NCBI RefSeq assembly: GCF_051020985.1
Contig: NW_027475138.1
Span: 2,790,001 to 2,854,000 of the forward strand
Reading direction: 5' to 3'
Source of the DNA: Nomia melanderi
Taxonomy: Eukaryota; Arthropoda; Insecta; Hymenoptera; Halictidae
Length of the DNA: 64,000 bases
In this document: positions 1 through 11,999 of the stretch, piece after piece
Position numbering within the stretch: position 1 is the first letter of the stretch
Layout: each line of letters opens with the position of its first letter
Translations under genes and position numbers: made by a program
The notes under the pieces: generated by a model
Told to the model about the DNA's origin: nothing
Databases searched by the model: none
The model's input: the letters and a program-made list of their open reading frames with translations, nothing else

Positions 1-1508
1 TATCTGGTGATATCTCGGGTGCTATTGGAGATAGCGCAATAAACCAAGTGAGTTATCTGCAGGAGGCCCTGGCGACTGAATCTGGGAAGCGGGAGCGTCC
101 TCGGACCACCTGGGGCCGAGAAAACCACCGTCTCATGGGGCCGGACACCCAGAGTCTGGGGAAAATCCAATATATATCTGGTGATATCTCAGGTGCTATT
201 AGAGATAGCGCAATAAACCAAAGTGAATTATCTGCAGGAGTCCCTCGCGCATGAATCTGTGCAGCGGGAATGACCTCGGTCCACCAGGGGCCGAGAAAAC
301 CACCGTCTCATGGGGCTGGACACTCAGGGTGAGGGAAATATCCAATATATATCTGGTGATATCTCGGGTGCTATTACAGATAGCGCAATAAATCAAAGTG
401 CATTGTCTGTAGGAGGCCGTGGCGCATGAATCTGGGCAGCGGGAACGACCTCGGACCACCAGGGGCCGAGAAAACCACCGTCTCATGGGGCCGGCCACTC
501 AGGGTCAGGGGAAAATCCAATATATATCTGGTGATATCTCGGGTGCTATTAGAGATAGCGCAATAAGCCAAAGGGAATTATCTGCAGGAGGCCCTGGCGC
601 ATGCATCTGTGCAGCGGGAACGTCCTAGGACCACCAGGGGCCGAGAAAACCACCGTCTCATGGAGCCGGACACTCAGGGTCAGGGGAAAATCCAATATAT
701 ATCTGGTGATATCTCGGGTGCTATTACAGATAGCGCAATAAATCAAAGTGCGTTGTCTGTAGGAGGCTCTGGCGCATGAATGTGTGCAGCGGGAACGACC
801 TCGGACTACTAGGGGCCGAGAAAGCCACAGTCTCATGGGGCCGGACACTCAGGGTCAGGGGAAAATCCAATATATATCTGGTGATATCTCGGGTGCTATT
901 ACAGATAGCGCAATAAGCCAAAGGGAATTATCTGCAGGAGGCCCTGGCGCATGCATCTGTGCAGCGGGAACGACCTAGGACCACCAGGGGCCGAGAAAAC
1001 CACCGTCTCATGGGGCCGGACACTCAGGGTCAGGGGAAAATCCAATATATATCTGGTGATATCTCGGGTGCTATTACAGATAGCGCAATAAATCAAAGTG
1101 CGTTGTCTGTAGGAGGCTCTGGCGCATGATTCTGTGCAGCGGGAACGACCTCGGACCACTAGGGGCCGAGAAAACCACAGTCTCATGGGGCCGGACACTC
1201 AGGGTCAGTGGAAAATCCAATATATATCTGGTGATATCTCGGGTGCTATTACAGATAGCGCAATAAATCAAAGTGCGTTGTCTGTAGGAGGCCCTGGCGC
1301 ATGAATCTGTGCAACGGGAGCGACCTCGGACCACCAGGGGCCGAGAAAACAACAGTCTCATGGGGCCGGACACTCAGGGTCAGGGGAAAATCCAATATAT
1401 ATCTGGTGATATCTCGGGTGCTATTACGGACAGCGCAATAAATCAAAGTGCATTGTCTGTAGGAGGCACTGGCGAATGAATCTGTGCAGCAGGAACGACC
1501 TCGGACCA

Positions 1509-1590
1509 CCAGTGGCCGAGAAAATTACAGATATTCGGAATCCGTCACCCAAGGTCATGTAAAAATCCAGCATATATCTGGTGATATCTC
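1509..1590 (+). repeat. Diverged monomer family V1 (first of about 23)
   Basis: After GGCCGAGAAAA the usual CCACCGTCTCATGGGGCC is replaced by TTACAGATATTCGG, then AATCCGTCACCCAAGGTCATG, and the unit returns to consensus at AAAAATCCAG. The replaced block has the same length as the consensus block. Linked markers upstream are GGCGAATGAATC and often GCAGCAGG or GCCGCAGG. Other members begin near 4029, 5955, 7702, 12072, 12597, 25365, 25539, 26066, 26589, 29446, 31021, 38719, 47116, 47290, 47816, 48340, 51200, 52775, 54175, 55925, 59130 and 60705. Members are absent from 13.2-25.3 kb and 31.1-38.7 kb, so they mark the left segment and block S. Confidence 0.85.
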
Positions 1591-2054
1591 GGGTGCTATT
1601 AGAGATAGCGCGATAAATCAAAGTGAATCATCTGCAGGAGGCCCTGGCGCATGAATGTGTGCAGCGGGAACGACCTCGGACGACCAGGGGCCGAGAAAAC
1701 CGCAGACTCATGGGGCCGGACACTCAGGGTCAGGGAAAAATCCAATATATATCTGGTGATATCTCGGGCGCTATTAGAGATAGCGCAATAAACCAAAGTG
1801 AATTATCCGCAAGAGGCCCTGGCGCATGAATCTGTGCAGCGGGAACGACCTCGGTCCACCAGGGGCCGAGAAAACCACCGTCTCATGGGGCTGGACTCTC
1901 AGGGTGAGGGAAATATCCAATATATATCTGGTGATATCTCGGGTGCTATTAGAGATAGCGCAAAAAATCAAAATGCATTGTCTGTAGGAGGCCCTGTCGC
2001 ATGAATCTGGCCAGCGGGAACTACCTCGGACCACCAGGGTCCGAGAAAACCACC

Positions 2055-3125
2055 GTCTCATAGGGCCGGACACACAGGGTCAGTGAAAGATCCAATATAT
2101 ATCTGGTGGTATCTCGGGTGCTATTACAGATAGCGCAATATATCAAAGTGCATTGTCTGTAGGAGACCCTGGCGCATGAATCTGTGCAGCGGGAACGACC
2201 TCGGACCACCAGGGGCCGAGACAACAACCGTCTCATGGGGCCGGACACTCAGGGTCAGGGAAAAATCAGGGGCCGAGAAAACCACCGTCTCATGGGGCCG
2301 GACATTCAGGGTCAGGGAAAAATCCAATATATATCTGGTGTTATCTCGGGTGCTAATAGAGATAGCGAAATAAATCAAAGTGAATTATCTGCAGGAGGCC
2401 CTGGCGCGAGCATCTGTGCAGCGGGAACGACCTCGGACCACCAGGGGCCAAGAAAACCACCGTCTCATGGCGCCGGACACTCAGGGTCAGGGAAAAATCC
2501 AATATATATCTGGTGATATCTCGGGTGCTATTAGAGATAGCCAAATAAATCAAAGTGCATTGTCGGTAGGAGGCCCTGGCGCATGAATCTGTGCAGCGGG
2601 AACGACCTCGGACCACCAGGGGCCGGGAAAACCACAGTCTCATGGGGCCGGACACTCAGGGTCAGGGGAAAATCCAATATATATCTGGTGATATCTCGGG
2701 TGCTATTAGAGATAGCGCAATAAACCAAAGTGAATTATCTGCAGGAGGCCCTGGCGTATGCATCTGTGCAGCGGGAACGACCTCGGACCACCAGGGGCCA
2801 AGAAAACCACCGTCTCATGGCGCCGGACACTCAGGGTCAGGGAAAAATCCAATATATATCTGGTGATATCTCGGGTGCTATTAGAGATAGCCCAATAAAT
2901 CAAAGTGCATTGTCGGTAGGAGGCCCTGGCGCATGAATCTGTGCAGCGGGAACGACCTCGGACCACCAGGGGCCGGGAAAACCACAGTCTCATGGGGCCG
3001 GACACTCAGGGACAGGGGAAAATCCAATATATATCTGGTGATATCTCGGGTGCTATTACGGATATCGCAATAAACCAAAGTGCACTGTCTGTAGGAGGCC
3101 CTGGCGCATGCATCTGTGCAGCGGG
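2055..3125. repeat. Near-identical island within the diverged left segment
   Basis: About six monomers match 57,329-58,399 at a constant offset of 55,274 bp with only isolated differences. They also match parts of 27.8-28.7 kb and 49.8-50.6 kb. The block includes the 57-bp partial duplication. Similarity stops abruptly near 3,125, where an unusual monomer begins, and near 2,055 on the left. Its surroundings match nothing else in the window so closely. Confidence 0.8.
2210..2323 (+). repeat. 57-bp partial-monomer tandem duplication, copy 1
   Basis: The stretch from CAGGGGCCGAG to AAAAAT occurs twice in direct succession with a period of 57 bp (2210-2266 and 2267-2323), giving a 232-bp monomer. 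The join reads AAAAATCAGGGG where a normal unit reads AAAAATCCAAT. The second half has CATTCAGGG in place of CACTCAGGG. This duplication shifts the array phase by 57 bp. Confidence 0.95.
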
Positions 3126-3285
3126 ATCGTACTCGGACCACGAGGGAACGAGAAAACCATCGACACATGGGGCCGGACTGTCAGGGTCAGGGAAAAATCC
3201 AATATATATCTGGTGATATCTCGGGTGCTATTACAGATAGCGCAATAAATCAAAGTGCATTGTCAGTAGGAGGCCGTGGCGCATG
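3111..3285 (+). repeat. Unusual diverged monomer at an exchange boundary
   Basis: The core reads GGGATCGTACTCGG and CACGAGGGAACGAG, then ATCGACACATGGGG and GACTGTCAGGG. This is an unusually large cluster of changes within about 60 bp, while both flanks are near consensus. I saw no second copy. It marks the right edge of the island at 2,055-3,125. Confidence 0.75.
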
Positions 3286-5247
3286 AATCTGGGCAGCGGG
3301 AACGACCTCGGACCACCAGGGGCCGAGAAGACCACCGTCTCATGGGGCCGGCCACTCAGGGTCAGGGGAAAATCCAATATAAATCTGGTGATATCTCGGG
3401 TGCTATTAGTGATAGCGCAATAAGCCAAAGGGAATTATCTGCAGGAGGCCCTGGCGCAGGCATCTGTGCAGCGGGAACGACCTAGGACCACCAGGGGCCG
3501 AGAAAACCACCGTCTCATGGGGCCGGACACTCAGGGTAAGGGAAAAATCCAATATATATCTGGTGATATCTCGGGTGCTATTATAGATAGCGCAATAAAC
3601 CAAAGTGAGTTATCTGTAGGAGGCCCTGGCGCATGAATCTGTGCAGCGGGAACTACCTCGGACCACCAGGGGCCGAGTAAACCACCGTCCCGAGGGGCCG
3701 GACACTTAGGGTCAGGGAAAAATCCCATATATATCTGGTGATATCTTGGGTGCTGTTAGAGATAGCGCAATAAACCAAAGTGAATTATCTGCAGGAAGCC
3801 CTGGCGCATGATTCTGTGCAGCGGGAACGACCTCGGACCACCAGGGGCCGAGAAAATCACCGTCTCATGGGGCCGGACACTCAGGGTCAGGGGAAAATCC
3901 AATATATATCTGGTGATATCTCGGGTGCTATTACAGATAGCGCAATAAATCAAAGTGCATTGTCTGTAGGAGGCACTGGCGAATGAATCTGTGCAGCAGG
4001 AACGACCTCGGACCAACAGGGGCCGAGAAAATTACTGATATTCGGAATCCGTCACCCAAGGTCATGTAAAAATCCAGCATATATCTGGTGATATCTCGGG
4101 TGCTATTAGAGATAGCGCAATAAGCCAAAGGGAATTATCTGCAGGAGGCCCTGGCGCATGCATCTGTGCAGCGGGCACGACCTAGGACCACCAGGGGCCG
4201 AGAAAACCACCGTCTCATGTGGCCGGACACTCAGGGTCAGGGGAAAATCCAATATATATCTGGTGATATCTCGGGTGCTATTACAGAGAGCGCAATAAAT
4301 CATAGTGCGTTGTCTGTAGAAGGCCCTGGCGCATGAATCTGTGCAGCGGGAACGACCTCGGACCACTAGGGGACGAGAAAACCACAGTCTCATGGGGCCG
4401 GACACTCAGGGTCAGGGGAAAATCCAATATATATCTGGTGATATCCGGGTGCTATTAGAGATAGCGCAATAAACCAAGTGAGTTATCTGCAGGAGGCCCT
4501 GGCGCCTGAATCTGGGAAGCGGGAGCGTCCTCGGACCACCTGGGGCCGAGAAAACCACCGTCTCATGGGGCCGGACACCCAGAGTCAGGGGAAAATCCAA
4601 TATATATCTGGTGATATCTCAGGTGCTATTAGAGATAGCGCAATAAACCAAAGTGAATTATCTGCAGGAGGCCCTCGCGCATGAATCTGGGCAGCGGGAA
4701 CGACCTCGGACCACCAGGGGCCGAGAAGACCACCGTCTCATGGGGCCGGACACTCAGGGTGAGGGAAATATCCAATATCTATCTGGTGATATCTCGGGTG
4801 CTATTACAGATAGCGCAATAAATCAAAGTGCATTGTCTGTAGGAGGCCCTGGCGCATGAGTCTGGCCAGCGGGAACGACCTCGGACCACCAGCGGCCGAG
4901 AAAGCAACCGTCTCATGGGGCCGGACACTCAGGGTCGGGGAAAAATCCAATATATATCTGGTGATATCTCGGGTGCTATTAGAGATAGCGCAATAAATCA
5001 AAATGCATTGTCTGTAGGAGGCCCTGGCGCATGAATCTGGCCAGCGGGAACTACCTCGGACCACCAGCGGCCAAGAAAACCACAGTCTCATTGGTCCGGA
5101 CACTCAGGGTCAGGGAAAAATCCAATATATATCTGGTGATATCTCGGGTGCTATTAGAGATAGCGCAATAAATCAAAGTGCATTGTCTGTAGGAGGCCCT
5201 GTCGCATGATTCTGTGCAGCGGGAACGACGTCAGACCACCAGGGGCC

Positions 5248-5325
5248 GAGAAAATTACAGATTTTCGGTATCCGCCACCCAAAGTCATGTAAAAATCCAG
5301 CATATATATGGAGCTGTCTCTGGTA
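5248..5325 (+). repeat. Diverged monomer family V2 (first of four)
   Basis: This is related to V1 but reads TTACAGATTTTCGG, GTATCCGCCACCCAAAG, and then ATATATATGGAGCT in place of the usual ATATATCTGGTGATAT, so it lacks the EcoRV site. Other members lie near 6480, 9098 and 13122. The replaced tract is longer than in V1. The copies at 9098 and 13122 belong to the 4,023-bp duplicated block. Confidence 0.85.
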
Positions 5326-8300
5326 CTATTACAGATAGCGCAATAAATCAAAGTGCACTGTCTGTAGGAGGCCCTGGCGCATGAATCTGGGCAGCGGGAA
5401 CGACCTCGGACCACCAGGGGCCGAGAAAATCACCGTCTAACGGGGCCGGACACTCAGGCTCAGGGGAAAATCCAATATATATCTGGCGATATCTCGGGTG
5501 CTATTACAGATAGCGCAATAAATCAAAGTGCATGGTCTGTAGGGGACCCTGGCGCATGCATCTGGCCAGCGGGAACGACCTCGGACCACCAGGGGCCGAG
5601 AAAACCACAGTCTCATTGGTCCGGACACTCAGAGTCAGGGGAAAATCCAATATATATCTGGTGATATCTCGGGTGCTATTACAGATAGCGCAATAAATCA
5701 AAGTGCGTTGTCTGTAGGAGGCCCTGGCGCATGAATCTGTGCAGCGGGAACGACCTCGGACCACTAGGGGCCGAGAAAACCACAGTCTCATGGTGCCGGA
5801 CACTCATGGTCAGGGGAAAATCCAATATATATCTGGTGATATCTCGGGTCCTATTACGGATAGCGCAATAAATCAAAGTGCATTGTCTGTAGGAGGCACT
5901 GGCGAATGAATCTGTGCAGCAGGAACGACCTCGGACCACCAGTGGCCGAGAAAATTACAGATATTCGGAATCCGTCACCCAAGGTCATGTAAAAATCCAG
6001 CATATATCTGGTGATATCTCGAGTGCTATTAGAGATAGCGCGATAAATCAAAGTGAATTATCTGCAGGAGGCCCTGGCGCATGAATGTATGCAGCGGGAA
6101 CGACCTCGGACCACCAGGGGCCGAGAAAACCACCGTCTCATGGGGCTGGACACTCAGGGTGAGGGAAATATCCAATATATATCTGTTGATATCTCGGGTG
6201 CTATTACAGATAGCGCAATAAATCAAAGTGCATTGTCTGTAGGAGGCCGTGGCGCATGAATCTGGGCAGCGGGAACGACCTCGGACCACCAGGGGCCGAG
6301 AAGACCACCGTCTCATGGGGCCGGCCACTCAGGGTCTGGGGAAAATCCAATATATATCTGGTGATATCTCGGGTGCTATTAGAGATAGCGCAATAAATCA
6401 AAGTGCATTGTCTGTAGGAGGCCCTGGCGCATGATTCTGTGCAGCGGGAACGACGTCGGACCACCAGGGGCCGAGAAAATTACAGATTTTCGGTATCCGC
6501 CACCCAAAGTCATGTAAAAATCCAGCATATATATGGAGCTTTCTCGGGTGCTATTACAGATAGCGCAATAAATCAAAGTGCACTGTCTGTAGGAGGCCCT
6601 GGCGCATGAATCTGGGCAGCGGGAACGACCTCGGACCACCAGGGGCCGAGAAGACCACCGTCTCATGGGGCCGGACACTCAGGGTCAGGGGAAAATCCAA
6701 TATATATCGGGTGATATCTCGGGTGGTATTACAGATAGCGCAATAAATCAAAGTGCATTGTCTGTAGGAGGCCCTGGCGCATGATTCTGTGCAGCGGGAA
6801 CGACCTCGGACCACCAGCGGCCGAGAAAACAACCGTCTCATGGGGCCGGACACTCAGGGTCGGGGAAAAATCCAATATATATCTGGTATCTCGGGTGCTA
6901 TTACAGATAGCGCAATAAATCAAAGTGCACTGTCTGTAGGAGGCCCTGGCCCATGAATCTGGACAGCGGGAACGACCTCGGACCACCAGGGGCCGAGAAA
7001 ATCACCGTCTAACGGGGCCGGACACTCAGGCTCAGGGGAAAATCCAATATATATCTGGCGATATCTCGGGTGCTATTACAGATAGCGCAATAAATCAAAG
7101 TGCATGGACTGTAGGAGACCCTGGCGCATGCATCTGGCCAGCGGGAACGACCTCGGACCACCACGGGCCGAGACAACCACCGTCTCATAGGGCCGGACAC
7201 TCAGGGTCAGGGAAAAATCCAATATAAATCTGGTGATATCTCGGGTGCTATTACAGATAGCGCAATAAATCAAAGTGCATTGTCTGTAGGAGGCCCTGGC
7301 GCATGAGTCTGGCCAGCGGGAACGACCTCGGACCACCAGCGGCCGAGAAAACAACCGTCTCATGGGGCCGGACACTCAGGGTCGGGGAAAAATCCAATAC
7401 ATATCTGGTGATATCTCGGGTGCTATTAGAGATAGCGCAATAAATCAAAATGCATTGTCTGTAGGAGGCCCTGGCGCATGAATCTGGCCAGCGGGAACTA
7501 CCTCGGGCCACCAGCGGCCAAGAAAACCACCGTCTCATGGGGCCGGACACTCAGGGTCGGGGAAAAATCCAATATATATCTGGTGATATCTCGGGTGCTA
7601 TTAGAGATAGCGCAATAAATCAAAGTGCATTGTCTGTAGGACGCACTGGCGAATGAATCTGTGCAGCAGGAACGACCTCGGACCACCAGGGGCCGAGAAA
7701 ATTACTGATATTCGGAATCCGTCACCCAAGGTCATGTAAAAATCCAGCATATATCTGGTGTTATCTCGGGTGCTATTAGAGATAGCGCAATAAGCCAAAG
7801 GGAATTATCTGCAGGAGGCCCTGGCGCATGCATCTGTGCAGCGGGAACGACCTAGGACCACCAGGGGCCGAGAAAACCACCGTCTCATGGGGCCGGACAC
7901 TCAGGGTCAGGGGAAAATCCAATATATATCTGGTGATATCTCGGGTGCTATTACAGATAGCGCAATAAATCAAAGTGCGTTGTCTGTAGAAGGCCCTGGC
8001 GCATGGATCTGTGCAGCGGGAACGACCTCGGACCACTAGGGGCCGAGAAAACCACAGTCTCATGGGGCCGGACACTCAGGGCCAGGGGAAAATCCAATAT
8101 ATATCTGGTGATATCTCGGGTGCTATTACAGATAGCGCAATAAATCAAAGTACGCTGTCTGTAGGCGGCCCTGGCGCATGAATCTGTGCAGCGGGAACGA
8201 CCTCGGACCACCAGGGTCCGAGAAAACCACCGTCTCATGGGGCCGCACACTCAGGGTCAGTGAAAAATCCAATATATATCTGGTGATATCTCGGGTGCTA

Positions 8301-8499
8301 TTACAGATAGCGCAATAAATCAAAGTGCATTGTCTGTAGGAGGCCCTGGCGCATGAATCTGTACAGCGGGAACGACCTCGGACCACCAGGGGCCGAGAAA
8401 ACCACAGTCTCATTGGGCCGGACACTCAGGGTCAGGGAAAATCCAATATATATCTGGCGACATATCGGGTGCTATTAGAGATAGCGCTATAAACCAAAG

Positions 8500-11300
8500 T
8501 GAATTATCTGCAGGAGGCCCTGGCGCATGCATCTGTGCAGCGGGAACGACCTCCGACCACCAGGGGCCGAGTAAACCACCGTCTCATGGGGCCGGACACT
8601 CAGGGTCAGGGAAAAATCCAATATATATCCGGTGATATCTCGGGTGCTATTAGAGATAGAGCAATAAATCAAAGTGCATTGTCTGTAGGAGGCACTGGCG
8701 AATGAATCTGTGCAGCAGGAACGACCTCGGACCACCAGGGGCCGAGAAAATCACCTTCTCCTGGAGCCGGACTGCCAGGGTCAGGGAAAAATCCAATATA
8801 TATCTGGTGATATCTCGGGTGCTATTAGAGATAGCGCTATAAACCAAAGTGAATTATCTGCAGGAGGCCCTGGCGCATGCATCTGTGCAGCGGGAACGAC
8901 CTCCGACCACCAGGGGCCGAGTAAACCACCGTCTCATGGGGCCGGACACTAGGGTCAGGGAAAAATCCAATATATATCCGGTGATATCTCGGGTGCTATT
9001 ACAGATAGCGCAATAAATCAAAGTGCATTGTCCGTAGGAGTCCCTGGCGCATGAATCTGTGCAGAGGGAACGACCTCGGACCACCAGAGGCCGAGAAAAT
9101 TACAGATTTTCGGTATCCGCCACCCAAAGTCATGTAAAAATCCAGCATATATATGGAGCTTTCTCGGGTGCTATTACAGATAGCGCAATAAATCAAAGTG
9201 CACTGTCTGTAGGAGGCCCTGGCGCATCAATCTGGGCAGAGGGAACGACCTCGGACCACCAGGGGCCGAGAAAACCACAGTCTCATGGGGCCGGACACTC
9301 AGGGTCAGGCGAAAATCCAATATATATCTGGTGTTATCTCGGGTGCTATTACAGATAGCGCAATAAATCAAAGTGCATTGTCTGTAGGAGGCCCTGGCGC
9401 ATGAATCTGTGCAGCCGGAAAAACCTCGGACCACCAGGGGCCGCGAAAACCACCGTCTCATGGGGCCGGGCACTCAGGGTCAGGTAAAAATCCAATATAT
9501 ATCTGGTGATATCTCGGGTTATATTACAGATAGAACAATAAATCAAAGTGAATTATCTGCAGGAGGCCCTGGCGCATGAATCTGTGCAGCGGGAACGACC
9601 TCGGACCACCAGGGGCCGAGAAAACCACCGCCTCATGGGGCCGGACGCTCAGTGTCAGGGAAAAATCCAATATATATCTGGTGATATCTCGGGTGCTATT
9701 ACAGATAGCCCAAGAAATCAAAGTGCATTGTCTGTATTAGGCCCCGGCTCATGAATCTGTGCAGCGGGAACGACCTCGGACCACCAGGGGCCGAGAAAAC
9801 CACCGTCTCATGGGGCCGGACACTCAGGGTCATGGAAAAATCCAACATATATCTGGTGATATCTCGGGTGCTATTACAGATAGCGCAATAAATCAAAGTG
9901 CATTATCTGTAGGAGGCCCTGGCGCATGAATCTGTGCAGCGGGAACGACCTCTGACCACCAGGGGCCGAGAAAACCACCGTCTCATGGGGCCGGACACTC
10001 TGGGTCGGGGAAAAATCCAATATATATCTGGTGATATCTCGGGTGCTATTAGAGATAGCGCGATAAATCAAAGTGACTTATCTGCAGGAGGCCCTGGCGC
10101 ATGCATCTGTGCAGCGGGAACGACCTCGGACCACCAGGGGCCGAGAAAACCACAGTCTCATGGGGCCGGACACTCAGGGTCAGGGTAAAATCCAATATAT
10201 ATCTGGTGATATCTCGGGTGCTATTAGAGATAGCGCAATACACCAAAGTGAATTATCTGCAGGAGGCCCTGGCGCATGAATCTGTGCAGCGGGAACGACC
10301 TCGGACAACCAGGGGCCGAGAAAACCACCGCCTCATTGGGCCGGACACTCAGGGTCAGGGAAAAATCCAATATATATCTCATGATATCTCGGGTGCTACT
10401 ACATATAGCGGGATATATCAAAGTGCATTGTCTGCAGGAGGCTCTAGCGCATGAACCTGTGCAGCGAGATCGATCTCGGACCCCCAGGGGCCGAGAAAAC
10501 CACCGACACATGGGGCCGGGCACTCAGGGTCAGGGAAAAATCCAATATATATCTGGTGATAGCTCGGGTGCTATTACAGATAGCGCAATAAATCAAAGTG
10601 CATTGTCTGTAGGAGGCCCTGGCGCATGAATCTGTGCAGCGGGAACGACCTCGGACCACCAGGGGCCGAGAAAACCACAGTCTCATGGGGCCGGACACTC
10701 AGGGCCAGGGGAAAATCCAATATATATCTAGTGATATCTCGGGTGCTATTAGAGATAGCGCAATAAACCAAAGTGTATTATTTGCAGGTGGCCCTGGCGC
10801 ATGAATCTGTGCAACGGGAACGACCTCGGACCACCAGGGGCCGAGAAAACCACCGTCTCATGGGGCCGGACACTCCGGGTCAGTGAAAAATCCAATATAT
10901 ATCTGGTTATATCCCGAGTGCTATTACAGATAGCGCAATAAATCAAAGTGCATTGTCTGTAGGAGGACCTTGCGCATGAATCTGTGCAGCGGGAAGTACC
11001 TCGGACCACCAGGGGCCGAGAAAACCACAGTCTCACGGGGTCGGACACTCAGTGTCAGGGAAAAATCCAATATATATCTGGTGATATCTCGGGTGCTATT
11101 AGAGATAGCGCAATAAACCAAAGTGAATTATCTGCAGGGGCTCCGGGCGCATGAATCTGTGCTGCGGGAACGACCTCGGACCACCAGGGGCCGAGACAAC
11201 CACCGTCTCATGGGGCCGGACACTCAGGGTCATGGAAGAATCCAATATATACCTGGTGATATCTCGGGTGCTATTAGAGATAGCGCAATAAACCAAAGTG
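8500..11300. repeat. 22-23-monomer block, first copy
   Basis: The block matches 12,346-15,150. The offset is 3,847-3,848 bp at both ends but 4,023 bp between about 9,000 and 9,550, because the monomer at about 9,524-9,698 (GCCTCATGGGGCCGGACGCTC) has no counterpart in the second copy and the second copy has an extra three-monomer duplication. Differences between the copies are scattered single bases. Confidence 0.85.
10465..10478. other. 14-bp perfect palindrome, landmark monomer (six copies)
   Basis: CGAGATCGATCTCG replaces the usual CGGGAACGACCTCG. The same palindrome is at 14313-14326, 16936-16949, 20258-20271, 34837-34850 and 42534-42547. Spacings of 3,848, 2,623, 3,322 and 7,697 bp match the block periods, so it is a good landmark for counting higher-order units. 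Confidence 0.95.
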
Positions 11301-11350
11301 AATTATCTGCAGGAGGACCTGGCGCATGAACCTGTGCAGCGGGAACGACC

Positions 11351-11369
11351 TCGGACACCAGGAGCCGAG
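11351..11369 (+). repeat. 174-bp monomer marker (12 copies)
   Basis: CGGACACCAGGAGCCGAG replaces CGGACCACCAGGGGCCGAG, a loss of one base that makes the monomer 174 bp, a multiple of three. Other copies start near 15198, 15548, 17821, 18171, 18870, 21147, 21494, 35025, 35721, 42720 and 43420. Frames stay open longer across these units, which accounts for minus-strand open frames of 108-123 codons such as at 15,296-15,667. Confidence 0.9.
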
Positions 11370-11999
11370 AAAACAACTGTCTCATGGGGTCGGACACTCA
11401 GGGTCAGGGAAAAATCCAATATATATCTGGTGATATCTCGGGTGCTATTACAGATAGCGCAATAAATCAAAGTACGCTGTCTGTAGGAGGCCCTGGCGCA
11501 TGAATCTGTGCAGCGGGAACGACCTCGGACTACCAGGGTCCGAGAAAACCACCGTCTCATGGGGCCGCACACTCAGGGTCAGTGAAAAATCCAATATATA
11601 TCTGGTGATATCTCGGGTGCTATTACAGATAGCGCAATAAATCAAAGTGCATTGTCTGTAGGAGGCCCTGGCGCATGAATCTGTACAGCGGGAACGACCT
11701 CGGACCACCAGGGGCCGAGAAAACCACAGTCTCATTGGGCCGGACACTCAGGGTCAGGGAAAATCCAATATATATCTGGCGACATATCGGGTGCTATTAG
11801 GGATAGCGCAATAAACCAAAGTGAATTATGTGCCGGAGGCCCTGGCGCATCAATCTGTGCAGCAGGAACGACCTCGGATCACCAGGGTCCGAGAAAACCA
11901 CCGTCTCATGGGGCTGGACACTCATGGTCGGGGAAAAATCCAATATATATCCGGTGATATCTCGGGTGCTATTAGAGATAGAGCAATAAATCAAAGTGC

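Larger units (their letters stand above)
1..9000. repeat. Diverged mosaic segment of the array
   Basis: Monomers here differ from each other more than those further right, and long repeats are weaker. A 4,430-bp offset (25 monomers plus 57 bp minus 2 bp) links about 1-250 and 1,250-1,620 with 4,430-4,690 and 5,680-6,050. Units at 3,931-4,405 resemble 7,601-8,075 (offset 3,670). Units at about 5,504-6,051 resemble 26,139-26,690 and its later copies. Small phase changes lie near 4,448 and 4,475 (single-base losses), 6,890 (3-bp loss), 8,434 and 8,950. The segment reads as an older, shuffled relative of the S block described for 23.9-30.2 kb. Confidence 0.7.

Noticed and set aside
199..498. Minus-strand open frames of 65-100 codons recurring across the window, with similar proteins
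   Set aside because: They recur at exact 175-bp steps, overlap each other in different frames and on both strands, and change wherever the repeat changes. 175 is not a multiple of three, so no frame passes through many units. This is a repeat by-product, not a gene family.
2267..2323. Insertion of a mobile element causing the 57-bp phase shift
   Set aside because: The inserted sequence is a direct copy of the preceding part of the same monomer, with no terminal repeats or target-site duplication of foreign DNA.
3700..3720. Telomere-type TTAGGG
   Set aside because: A single hexamer caused by one substitution in ACTCAGGG, with no tandem run.
10101..10454. Plus-strand open frames of 117 codons, repeated at 13,949, 16,572 and 19,894
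   Set aside because: They are present only because a local substitution removes a stop in this block. They are copied with the block and carry no domain or start context of note.
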